From assembly GCA_947500435.1 (NCBI GenBank), contig CANMRV010000008.1:62001-126000 (forward strand): 64,000 bases of DNA, read 5' to 3'. Below are positions 1 to 7,202 of this stretch, piece after piece. Under the pieces are notes generated by a model, which worked only from the letters and a program-made list of their open reading frames with translations, was not told where the DNA came from and made no database searches. The translations under genes were made by a program, and so were the position numbers. The DNA is from an uncultured Flavobacteriaceae bacterium (GTDB taxonomy: Bacteria > Bacteroidota > Bacteroidia > Flavobacteriales > Flavobacteriaceae). Numbering within the stretch: the first letter of the stretch is position 1; each line of letters starts with the position of its first letter.

Positions 1-323
1 TGTATTTGTTGTTCTTTCGAGTCAATTCGAACCACGTAAATACCTGCGTTCAAATTTGGAACCGGAATACTAAGGGAATTATTTCTAATAGCCCACTGAC
101 GCTTCAAAACAATGTTACCTGCGATATCAGAAATAGAGATATTTGATCGACTACTATTTTTAAGTCCAAGTATATTGACCACATTGGTCGCTGGGTTTGG
201 AAAGACCTTTATCTTTGGTTTTAAAACAACTTCCTTGGTAGAAGAAGTGTCTTGCCCCTTAGAAGTTTGTGCCGCCGCGGACAGGGAAAATAGAACAAGA
301 ATGGTAAACATCAAGTTTTTCAT
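1..323 (-). CDS. Small secreted protein with a type IX secretion C-terminal sorting domain (partial)
   Basis: The gene runs off the left edge, and 107 residues are visible. An ATG at 321-323 is followed by a signal peptide (charged MKN, hydrophobic core, Ala-Ala-Ala-Gln cleavage region near residue 18) and a short Ser/Thr/Lys linker. From about residue 37 there is a typical type A type IX secretion (T9SS) sorting domain. It shows KVFPNPATN at the start, a central ISDIAGN strand-turn and the late motif LNAGIYVVRID. In this family the domain directs cargo through the SprA channel and is removed or anchored at the surface; sprA lies in this window. Almost nothing precedes the sorting domain, so there is no obvious cargo domain. 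The family call is firm, but a cargo function cannot be given. Confidence 0.85.
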   Translation of the reverse strand, partial: MKNLMFTILVLFSLSAAAQTSKGQDTSSTKEVVLKPKIKVFPNPATNVVNILGLKNSSRSNISISDIAGNIVLKRQWAIRNNSLSIPVPNLNAGIYVVRIDSKEQQI

Positions 324-339
324 CACATAGGGTTTGGTC

Positions 340-361
340 TTTTCATAACGTGTTATGAAAA
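340..361. repeat. Perfect 9-bp inverted repeat between polA and the T9SS-domain gene
   Basis: TTTTCATAA at 340-348 and TTATGAAAA at 353-361 are perfect inverted copies around the 4-base centre CGTG. It lies 17 bases upstream of the T9SS-domain gene start and 55 bases past the polA stop, both on the minus strand. No T-run follows on the minus strand, so it looks more like an operator or a weak hairpin than a canonical terminator. Confidence 0.4.
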
Positions 362-415
362 AGCTTAGTGCCTTATAAATCACAAAAAAATGTTAGAAAA
401 ACTAAATGGATTATA

Positions 416-3253
416 TTAATGTGCCTCCAACCAATTCTCACCAACTCCTAATTCCACATCCAAAGGAACAGAAAGCTTATATGCGTTCTCCATCTCAGCC
501 TTGACCATAGTTTTCAATTTCTCCATTTCAGGATTGTACACATCAAAAACCAATTCATCATGTACTTGTAAAAGCATTTTAGAATGGTAATTTTCTTCTG
601 CTAGCTTTTTGTGAATATTTATCATCGCCAATTTGATGATATCGGCTGCGCTACCCTGAATAGGCGCATTTACTGCGTTTCGTTCTGCTGCTCCTCGGAC
701 AATAGCATTACTTCCATTGATGTTTTTTAAATACCTACGTCTTCCTAAAACAGTCTGTACATAACCATTGTCACGGGCAAAATCAACTTGTTCACCCATA
801 TAATTTCTGAGCTTTGGGTACGTCTTGTAATAGGTCTCTATGAGTTCTTTTGCTTCCGAACGGGAAAGGTCGGTTTGGTTACTTAAGCCAAAGGCGGAAA
901 CGCCATAGATGATTCCGAAGTTGACGGTTTTTGCATTACTTCGTTGCTCTCGGGTAACTTCTTCCAAGGGAACATTAAAAACTCGTGCTGCCGTTGAAGC
1001 ATGAATATCTTCTCCATTTTTAAAGGCTTCTATCATAGTAGTTTCCTCACTCAAAGCTGCAATGATTCGTAATTCTATTTGGGAATAATCCGCAGCTAGT
1101 AAAGTATGATTTTCGTCTCTAGGAACAAACGCTTTTCTGACTTGTCGTCCGCGTTCCGTTCGTATCGGAATGTTCTGTAAATTCGGATTGTTACTACTTA
1201 ATCTTCCGGTTGCAGCAACAGTTTGCATATAGTCCGTATGCACTCTACCTGTACTTTCTTCTACTTGCAATGGAAGTGCATCTACATATGTGCTTTTTAG
1301 CTTAGAAAGTCCTCTATAATCTAAAACATTTTGAATAATTTCATGGTCTTTTGCCAAATAGGATAGCACATCTTCTGCTGTTGAATACTGTCCGGTTTTG
1401 GTCTTTTTTGGTTTGTCAACCAATTTCATTTTATCGAAAAGGATTTCCCCCAACTGCTTGGGTGAACCAATGTTAAATTCCTCCCCGGCTGCCTCATATA
1501 TTTTTGCGGTCAGGTTCGTGATATCGGTATTCAAATCATCTGAAAGGGAATTTAAAAATTCTTTATCTAGATTAATTCCCTCCAACTCCATATCCGCCAA
1601 AACGTGCAACAGCGGAATCTCAATGTCATTGAATAAATCTTCGGTGTTGGCTTCCTTTAATTCAGGTCTAAAATGTTCAGCCAATTGCAAGGTGATATCT
1701 GCATCTTCTACCGCATATTCAGTTTGCTTCTCCAAGGGAACATCACGCATTGAAAGCTGGTTCTTTCCTTTTTTACCTATCAATTCGGTTATTGAAACCG
1801 GAGTATAATTCAGATAGGTTTCCGAAAGTACATCCATATTATGACGCATATCAGGATTGATAAGGTAGTGCGCCAGCATGGTATCAAAGAACTTCCCTTT
1901 TACCTTTACATTATACTTGTGGAGTACCTTAATGTCATATTTTAAATTCTGACCAATTTTCTCAATAGCTTCTGATTCAAAAAACGGTCGTAGTTGTTCA
2001 ATGATTTCCTGTGCTTCATTTTTATCCTCTGGAAAGGGAATGTAAAATCCTTTTGTTGCTTCCCAAGAAAAAGCAATTCCTACCAATTCAGCAGTCAAAG
2101 GATTGAGTCCAGTAGTTTCTGTGTCAAAACAAACGGAAGTCTGTTTCATCAAGTTCTGAACGAACAGTTTCATGGCCATGCCTGGAGTAACGCTTTGATA
2201 AACATGCGGTGTGTCAGCAATGCTATTTCGGCTGTTGTAATCTTTTATGGTTCCTGCCGCTTCAGATGGGTCGCCTCCAAATAAAGAGAATTGGCCGCCA
2301 CCCGCTTCTTTAGGTTTTGCTTTGGCGGCTGGCGCGCTTCCAGTTTCTTTTTTCGGTTCTTCAACTTCTCCCGAAAATATTTTGATGAATTGGTCTTTCA
2401 GTCTTCTGAATTCAAGCTCTTCAAATATGCTTTGTACTTTCTCATTATCAGGATCGCACATCTCATAATCTTTAGCATCGAAAGTTACATCAACATCTAG
2501 GCTAATAGTAGCTAACTTTTTCGAAAGTAAGCCAAGTTCACCGTTTGCTTCGACCTTCTCTTTCATTTTCCCCTTGAGTTTGTCTGTGTTGGCTAGCAGT
2601 CCTTCCATGGAGCCAAACTCTTCTAAGAATTTCTTTGCAGTTTTATCTCCCACTCCAGGTAAACCGGGAATGTTATCACTAGCATCGCCCATCATACCTA
2701 AATAGTCAATGACTTGCGCGGGTCGTTCTACTCCAAAACGTTTTTGAATTTCAGGAATACCCCAAATTTCTATTCCATTACCCATTCGCGCGGGCCGATA
2801 CATAAATATGTTTTCAGATACTAACTGTCCGAAATCTTTATCGGGAGTCACCATAAAAACCTTGTAATCTTCTTTTTCAGCTTGTTTTGCCAATGTACCA
2901 ATGATATCATCTGCTTCCCATCCTTCTTTTACAACGACTGGAATGTGCATGGCATTAAGAATATCCTGTATATATGGAATTGCAATTCTAATGGCATCGG
3001 GAGTTTCATCACGATTGGCTTTGTATTCTGGGAAAAGTTCCGTTCGCTCAGTACTTCCTCCTTTGTCAAAACAAACCGCCAGATGGTCTGGTTTTTCGCG
3101 TTTGATGACATCAAAAAGGGAATTCATGAAACCCATTATGGCTGAGGTATCCATTCCTTTCGAATTGATTCTTGGGTTTTTTATAAGTGCGTAGTATCCT
3201 CTAAAAATTAATGCGAATGCATCCAGTAAAAAAAGTCGTTTTTGTTCTGCCAT
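416..3253 (-). CDS. polA: DNA polymerase I
   Basis: This is the 945-residue repair and Okazaki-fragment polymerase. The order is a 5'-3' exonuclease (about residues 1-290, with GWEADDIIGTLA and the helix-hairpin-helix GLPGVGDKTAKKF), a 3'-5' proofreading exonuclease (about 365-545, with the DxE pair in FDTETTGLNP) and the family A polymerase domain (about 560-945, with DYSQIELRIIAALS, the O-helix RSNAKTVNFGIIYG and the catalytic VHDELVFDV). The proofreading acidic pair is kept, so that activity is expected. The length is normal for the family. The start ATG gives the usual MAEQKRLFLLDA opening of Bacteroidota PolA. A VOC protein gene lies 45 bases upstream on the same strand. No clear TAnnTTTG promoter was seen in that gap, so co-transcription is possible. 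Confidence 0.98.
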   Translation of the reverse strand: MAEQKRLFLLDAFALIFRGYYALIKNPRINSKGMDTSAIMGFMNSLFDVIKREKPDHLAVCFDKGGSTERTELFPEYKANRDETPDAIRIAIPYIQDILNAMHIPVVVKEGWEADDIIGTLAKQAEKEDYKVFMVTPDKDFGQLVSENIFMYRPARMGNGIEIWGIPEIQKRFGVERPAQVIDYLGMMGDASDNIPGLPGVGDKTAKKFLEEFGSMEGLLANTDKLKGKMKEKVEANGELGLLSKKLATISLDVDVTFDAKDYEMCDPDNEKVQSIFEELEFRRLKDQFIKIFSGEVEEPKKETGSAPAAKAKPKEAGGGQFSLFGGDPSEAAGTIKDYNSRNSIADTPHVYQSVTPGMAMKLFVQNLMKQTSVCFDTETTGLNPLTAELVGIAFSWEATKGFYIPFPEDKNEAQEIIEQLRPFFESEAIEKIGQNLKYDIKVLHKYNVKVKGKFFDTMLAHYLINPDMRHNMDVLSETYLNYTPVSITELIGKKGKNQLSMRDVPLEKQTEYAVEDADITLQLAEHFRPELKEANTEDLFNDIEIPLLHVLADMELEGINLDKEFLNSLSDDLNTDITNLTAKIYEAAGEEFNIGSPKQLGEILFDKMKLVDKPKKTKTGQYSTAEDVLSYLAKDHEIIQNVLDYRGLSKLKSTYVDALPLQVEESTGRVHTDYMQTVAATGRLSSNNPNLQNIPIRTERGRQVRKAFVPRDENHTLLAADYSQIELRIIAALSEETTMIEAFKNGEDIHASTAARVFNVPLEEVTREQRSNAKTVNFGIIYGVSAFGLSNQTDLSRSEAKELIETYYKTYPKLRNYMGEQVDFARDNGYVQTVLGRRRYLKNINGSNAIVRGAAERNAVNAPIQGSAADIIKLAMINIHKKLAEENYHSKMLLQVHDELVFDVYNPEMEKLKTMVKAEMENAYKLSVPLDVELGVGENWLEAH

Positions 3254-3298
3254 TTTATGAATTCAAATAATGAATAAAAGTATTTGCAATGTACGCTT

Positions 3299-3703
3299 TT
3301 ACTGTTGATTTTTTGTGCCCAAATGTGAAACTATCCACCAAGTATTTCCCGCGAAATCCTTAACACCACCATAACGATCGCCATGTAGATAATCAGCTAC
3401 TTCGAGAACATTGGTCGCACCTGCTTCCAATGCTTTTTGGTAAACCGAATCACAATCTTGGACGTAGGTATAAAGCCCCACGGAATTGGCCGCAATACCG
3501 TCCATTGGCTCACCCATCATGATGACCGAATCACCTATTTGCACTTCGGCATGCTGAACACTTTTGTCATCGCGATACCGTACAGAACCCCTTATAGTAG
3601 CATCGAAAACAGTTTCCAGAAATTCAATAAGTCTGAGTACGTCTGAAACTACCAAATATGGAGTAATGGTATGGAGGCCGAATGGATTTTTAGTTGATGC
3701 CAT
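3299..3703 (-). CDS. VOC superfamily (glyoxalase/bleomycin-resistance/PhnB-like) protein
   Basis: This 134-residue protein has the paired beta-alpha-beta-beta-beta layout of the vicinal oxygen chelate fold. The N-terminal half begins ITPYLVVSDVLRLIEFLETVFDA, and the C-terminal half has YVQDCDSVYQKALEAGAT followed by HGDRYGGVKDFAGNTWWI. That last motif is typical of the PhnB/YdfO-like branch, which often lacks a proven enzyme activity. His and Glu residues of the metal site may be partly kept (HAEVQIG near 51 and HGDRYGG near 106). The gene starts 12 bases after the asparaginase stop, so the two probably share a transcript. The substrate is unknown. Confidence 0.85.
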   Translation of the reverse strand: MASTKNPFGLHTITPYLVVSDVLRLIEFLETVFDATIRGSVRYRDDKSVQHAEVQIGDSVIMMGEPMDGIAANSVGLYTYVQDCDSVYQKALEAGATNVLEVADYLHGDRYGGVKDFAGNTWWIVSHLGTKNQQ

Positions 3704-3715
3704 GCGTATTAATTT

Positions 3716-4711
3716 TTAGGGAGTTAGATATGATTCAGAAGGATTATTTATATGCCCTTCTTCAGAATAGGTACGATAGGTAAAACCAGGTTGAATACAA
3801 TAGCCCCCAGTTTCCCCTTTTTTGTTGATTGCGATAAAACCGATTTGAAAATCCGTTCGCCCTTTATTTTTAGCCATGATGCGTTTTACACCTTCTTCAC
3901 AGGCTTCTTGCGGAGACTTTCCATGTCGCATTAATTCTACAATCAAAAAGCTTCCTACGGTCCGAACTACTTCTTCTCCAACTCCCGTCGCCGTCGCAGC
4001 GCCTATTTCATTGTCAACGAAAAGCCCCGCTCCTATAATGGGTGAGTCGCCTACGCGCCCGGCTAATTTATAACTCATCCCACTAGTCGTACATGCACCA
4101 GAAATATCTCCATTCTTATCAATGGCTAATATGCCAATTGTGTCATGGTTTTCAATGTTGATAATGGGTTTGTATTCTGAGGTTTTTTTCCATTCCAGCC
4201 ACTCCTGTTTCGATTGCTCTGTAAGAAGATTTGCTTTTCCAAAACCTTGCTCGTAGGCGAATTTTTCAGCGCCTTCTCCTGCTAGCATTACATGAGGCGT
4301 TTCTTCCATGACTTTGCGTGCTACCGAAACGGGACTGGCAATATTTTGCATTGCCAAAACTGCCCCACAGTTTCCTTCTTTGTCCATGATACAAGCATCC
4401 AAAGTGACATTGCCATCTCTATCAGGTCTGCCGCCAACGCCTACCGTTTGGTTGTTTACGTCAGCTTCCTCAATCATGGCACCTTGTTGAACGGCATCTA
4501 AAGAATTGCCGCCATCTTTTAAAACCTCCCAGGCTTTTGCGGTGGCGTTTTCGAAATTCCAGGTACAGATGGCTATTGGGCGAATCGTTTTAGCTATGGC
4601 GCTGTAATCAATTTTCGAATCGGTTTCATCCTTACAGGAAGCAATTAAAGGTGAAGAAATTATGCCTGCGGCAGCGGCAGTTGAATTTTTTAAGAAGTTT
4701 CTTCTTCGCAT
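3716..4711 (-). CDS. N4-(beta-N-acetylglucosaminyl)-L-asparaginase (Ntn hydrolase), Tat-exported lipoprotein-like
   Basis: The 331 residues match glycosylasparaginase of the isoaspartyl peptidase/asparaginase 2 family, which cuts the Asn-GlcNAc linkage of N-glycopeptides. The protein is made as a precursor that cleaves itself before the nucleophile Thr. That site is visible as NHD-TIG with Thr191, and GGRPDRDG, GACTTSGM and the ATGVGE region complete the active site. The N terminus MRRRNFLKNS then an Ala/Ile-rich core is a twin-arginine signal. It ends in a lipobox-like SPLIASC, with Cys26 followed by KDE, which resembles the acidic export signal of surface lipoproteins in Bacteroidota. Location outside the cytoplasm is likely; lipid attachment is inferred. 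It is first in a minus-strand group with the VOC gene. Confidence 0.92.
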   Translation of the reverse strand: MRRRNFLKNSTAAAAGIISSPLIASCKDETDSKIDYSAIAKTIRPIAICTWNFENATAKAWEVLKDGGNSLDAVQQGAMIEEADVNNQTVGVGGRPDRDGNVTLDACIMDKEGNCGAVLAMQNIASPVSVARKVMEETPHVMLAGEGAEKFAYEQGFGKANLLTEQSKQEWLEWKKTSEYKPIINIENHDTIGILAIDKNGDISGACTTSGMSYKLAGRVGDSPIIGAGLFVDNEIGAATATGVGEEVVRTVGSFLIVELMRHGKSPQEACEEGVKRIMAKNKGRTDFQIGFIAINKKGETGGYCIQPGFTYRTYSEEGHINNPSESYLTP

Positions 4712-4752
4712 CCGTTTAGGTTGTTTAAATTAGGACTTTAAATATAGGTAAA

Positions 4753-5475
4753 ATGCTAGTAGAAGTTTGCGCCAATTCTTTGGAATCCGCACTAAATGCT
4801 GAAAAGGCAGGAGCAGATAGAATCGAACTCTGTTCGGAACTTGCTGTAGGTGGAATTACGCCATCGTATGGACTTTTAAAAGCGGTTGCTGAGAAGATTT
4901 CGATTCCGGTTCGAGTACTTATTCGTCCGCGGAGTGGAGATTTTACCTATTCTGATGATGAGTTCAATATCATGAAAGAAAATATTAGGCTTTGCAGTGA
5001 AATGGGTTTTGATGGAATCGTCATAGGAATGTTGCATCCAAATTTTGTTTTTGATGAAAACCGTTTTTGGGAGCTAGGTGAAATGAACCATGGCCTCAAC
5101 ACTACGTTTCATCGCGCATTTGATTGGGTACCTGACCCATTTTGGGGACTGGAATGGATTCAAAGTATGGGCGTCGATACCATTTTGACCTCTGGACAAC
5201 AAAAGACCGCTGCTGAAGGTATAGACCTTTTGTCTGATCTGCATGATATGGCATCAAGCACGGTAATTATGCCTGGTTCTGGAATAAATGCCAGTAATGC
5301 TCATCTATTCAAAGAAAAGGGGTTCAAGGCGATACACCTGTCTGGAGTTGAAATGAAGCAGAAACTTTTTGAAGACCCTAAAGTGCCTATGAACTCCGCT
5401 AATATGTTATCTGATGATTCCATACCGGTATCAAATTTTGAAACTATTCAAGAGGTTGTTAAGGCCGTTAAATAA
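4753..5475 (+). CDS. cutC: CutC family protein
   Basis: This 240-residue TIM-barrel protein carries the family signatures: MLVEVCANSLESALNAEKAGADRIELC at the N terminus (first barrel strand), GGITPSYGLL, PVRVLIRPRSGDFTYS, TFHRAFDW and ILTSGQ. CutC was named for copper tolerance in E. coli, but later work questions that role, and the true activity is unsettled. Length is normal. The gene is divergent from the asparaginase with only 41 bases between starts; no clear TAnnTTTG box was seen there. The next gene follows 57 bases downstream. Confidence 0.95.
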   Translation: MLVEVCANSLESALNAEKAGADRIELCSELAVGGITPSYGLLKAVAEKISIPVRVLIRPRSGDFTYSDDEFNIMKENIRLCSEMGFDGIVIGMLHPNFVFDENRFWELGEMNHGLNTTFHRAFDWVPDPFWGLEWIQSMGVDTILTSGQQKTAAEGIDLLSDLHDMASSTVIMPGSGINASNAHLFKEKGFKAIHLSGVEMKQKLFEDPKVPMNSANMLSDDSIPVSNFETIQEVVKAVK

Positions 5476-5510
5476 AACCCAATTGAGATTCCCTTGAAAT
5501 CGAATTAAAA

Positions 5511-5518
5511 TACCTTTG
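5511..5518 (+). promoter_or_regulatory. Candidate -7 box (TACCTTTG) upstream of the metallophosphoesterase
   Basis: TACCTTTG fits the Bacteroidota -7 element TAnnTTTG and lies 14 bases before the ATG at 5533. The upstream TTG copies lie at spacings of 14 and 25 bases, neither ideal, so only the -7 part is well supported. Confidence 0.4.
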
Positions 5519-5532
5519 CTAAAATATTGAAT

Positions 5533-6762
5533 ATGCTTCGTTGGATACTATTTATAGCTTTCTACCTACTCTTAGGTTTTTACACTTTACAAGCTTTAAA
5601 AACAGCATCTCGATACCCTTGGGTGCATTGGACCTTTATCGTGCTTTCTCTTTTGGTTATCGGAAATTTCATTTTTCAATTTACGGTTGGGGAAGAACCA
5701 GGTCGCGTTTTGAGTCGACCCAAGAGTTATGCTTTTGGCTTTTTAATAGCGATGCTTGCATTTCAAATAATTACCGTATTATTTCTTTTTTCTGAGGATA
5801 TATTTCGTGTATTGTCGGCTGGTTACCAAAGATTTGCTGGCAGTGAAAAAGAGTTCAGTTTTGGTGAGAGAAGACGTTTTTTGAGTTTAATCGGACTGGG
5901 CATTGCCGCCTTACCTTTTGGAGCTTTGTTATATGGAATGTACAAGGGGAAGTATAATTTCAAGGTGTTAAAATATACCATGGAATATGAGGATCTTCCG
6001 GACGCTTTTGACGGATATCAAATCACGCAAATATCTGATGTACACAGCGGAAGTTTTGATAATCGGAAAAAGATTGAATACGCCATTGATTTGATAAATC
6101 AACAGGAAAGTGATGTGCTTTTGTTTACCGGGGACATGGTAAATAACAAGTCGGAAGAAATGCACCCATGGAAGGAACTTTTTTCTACACTGAAAGCGAA
6201 GGATGGAAAGTATTCCGTATTAGGAAATCATGACTATGGCGATTATATCGCATGGGATACCCCTGAAGCTAAGTTGGCCAATTTGGAGGATTTAAAGAAT
6301 CTCCAAAAAGAAATGGGTTTCGATTTGATATTGAATGAAAGTCGTTATTTAGAAAAAGGGGGCAATCGTATCGCATTAATTGGTGTAGAGAACTGGGGAA
6401 AGGGAGGATTTAAAAAGGCAGGTGATTTGCAGAAAGCAAAGTCTTTAATTGCTAAAGAGGACTTTAAGATATTAATGAGTCACGACCCCAGTCATTGGGA
6501 AGAAGAAGTCGTGCCAGATGATTATCATTATCATCTGACTTTAAGTGGACATACTCATGGAATGCAGTTCGGTATAGAAATCCCAGGATGGATTAAATGG
6601 AGCCCCGTAAAATGGCGCTACAAGCAATGGGCGGGTATCTATGAAGAAATGGGACAATTTATAAATGTAAACCGAGGTTTTGGTTTTTTAGGGTATCCTG
6701 GACGGTTTGGTATTTGGCCAGAAATCACCGTGATTACCCTGAAAAAGAAATCCTTAACATGA
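5533..6762 (+). CDS. Membrane-anchored metallophosphoesterase (YkuE/YaeI-like)
   Basis: The N-terminal part (about residues 1-140) has four hydrophobic segments. The C-terminal part is a calcineurin-like phosphoesterase with the ordered metal motifs ISDVHSGS, FTGDMVNN, VLGNHDYGDY, LMSHDPSHW and LSGHTHGMQFG. These bind a dinuclear metal centre. Relatives act on lipid A-precursor or membrane phosphoesters, but the substrate here is unknown. The ATG at 5533 is chosen over a TTG two codons upstream, because it gives the natural MLRWILF membrane start and sits 14 bases after a TACCTTTG box. The catalytic face would be cytoplasmic or periplasmic depending on topology, which I cannot settle. Confidence 0.9.
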   Translation: MLRWILFIAFYLLLGFYTLQALKTASRYPWVHWTFIVLSLLVIGNFIFQFTVGEEPGRVLSRPKSYAFGFLIAMLAFQIITVLFLFSEDIFRVLSAGYQRFAGSEKEFSFGERRRFLSLIGLGIAALPFGALLYGMYKGKYNFKVLKYTMEYEDLPDAFDGYQITQISDVHSGSFDNRKKIEYAIDLINQQESDVLLFTGDMVNNKSEEMHPWKELFSTLKAKDGKYSVLGNHDYGDYIAWDTPEAKLANLEDLKNLQKEMGFDLILNESRYLEKGGNRIALIGVENWGKGGFKKAGDLQKAKSLIAKEDFKILMSHDPSHWEEEVVPDDYHYHLTLSGHTHGMQFGIEIPGWIKWSPVKWRYKQWAGIYEEMGQFINVNRGFGFLGYPGRFGIWPEITVITLKKKSLT

Positions 6763-6822
6763 ATTTAACTTGGTTAAAGCCCCAAAAACCTACAACTCTT
6801 CTAGGAATTTAACAATTTTTAC

Positions 6823-6830
6823 TACTTTTG
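6823..6830 (+). promoter_or_regulatory. Candidate -7 box (TACTTTTG) upstream of the thioredoxin-fold gene
   Basis: TACTTTTG matches TAnnTTTG and lies 23 bases before the ATG at 6854. No good -33 TTG sits 19-21 bases upstream, so this is a partial match only. Confidence 0.35.
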
Positions 6831-6853
6831 GTGTGTAACCCAATGATATACAT

Positions 6854-7150
6854 ATGTCAAAATTTGGTGAACTTATAGATTTAAAGGTTCCAGTATTGTT
6901 AGATTTCTATGCAGATTGGAACGATCAATCCACTGCCATGCATCCTGTTCTTCGAGATGTTGCCGCTGCTTTGGGGGATAAGGGTAAGGTCATAAAAATA
7001 GATGTGGACAAAAACAAAGAACTTTCAAACGCACTTCGGGTGAAAGGCTTGCCAACATTGATGATCTACAAAAAAGGTGAAATGGTATGGCGCCAAAGTG
7101 GTGAGCAAGATGCCAATACCTTGATTGGAATTCTCAACGAGTACGTTTAG
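6854..7150 (+). CDS. Thioredoxin-fold protein lacking the CXXC redox motif
   Basis: The 98 residues align along their length with thioredoxin: VPVLLDFYADW at the first core strand, VIKIDVDKNKEL, then the cis-proline loop KGLPTLMIYKKGE (Pro67). The place of WCGPC is taken by W-N-D-Q-S (residues 22-26), and there is no cysteine anywhere in the protein. It therefore cannot be a dithiol oxidoreductase and may act as a binding or chaperone-like subunit. It has no signal peptide and is likely cytoplasmic. It is convergent with the DUF2723 gene, with 52 bases between stops and only a weak 5-bp hairpin at 7160-7173 in the gap. Confidence 0.88.
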   Translation: MSKFGELIDLKVPVLLDFYADWNDQSTAMHPVLRDVAAALGDKGKVIKIDVDKNKELSNALRVKGLPTLMIYKKGEMVWRQSGEQDANTLIGILNEYV

Positions 7151-7202
7151 GAAAAGACGACGGACTCCTCCGTTGCTAAAAGCTCCTAGCCAAAGACAAA
7201 TT

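Noticed and set aside
5527..5532. TTG start two codons before the metallophosphoesterase ATG
   Set aside because: The ATG at 5533 is stronger and the two extra residues add nothing.
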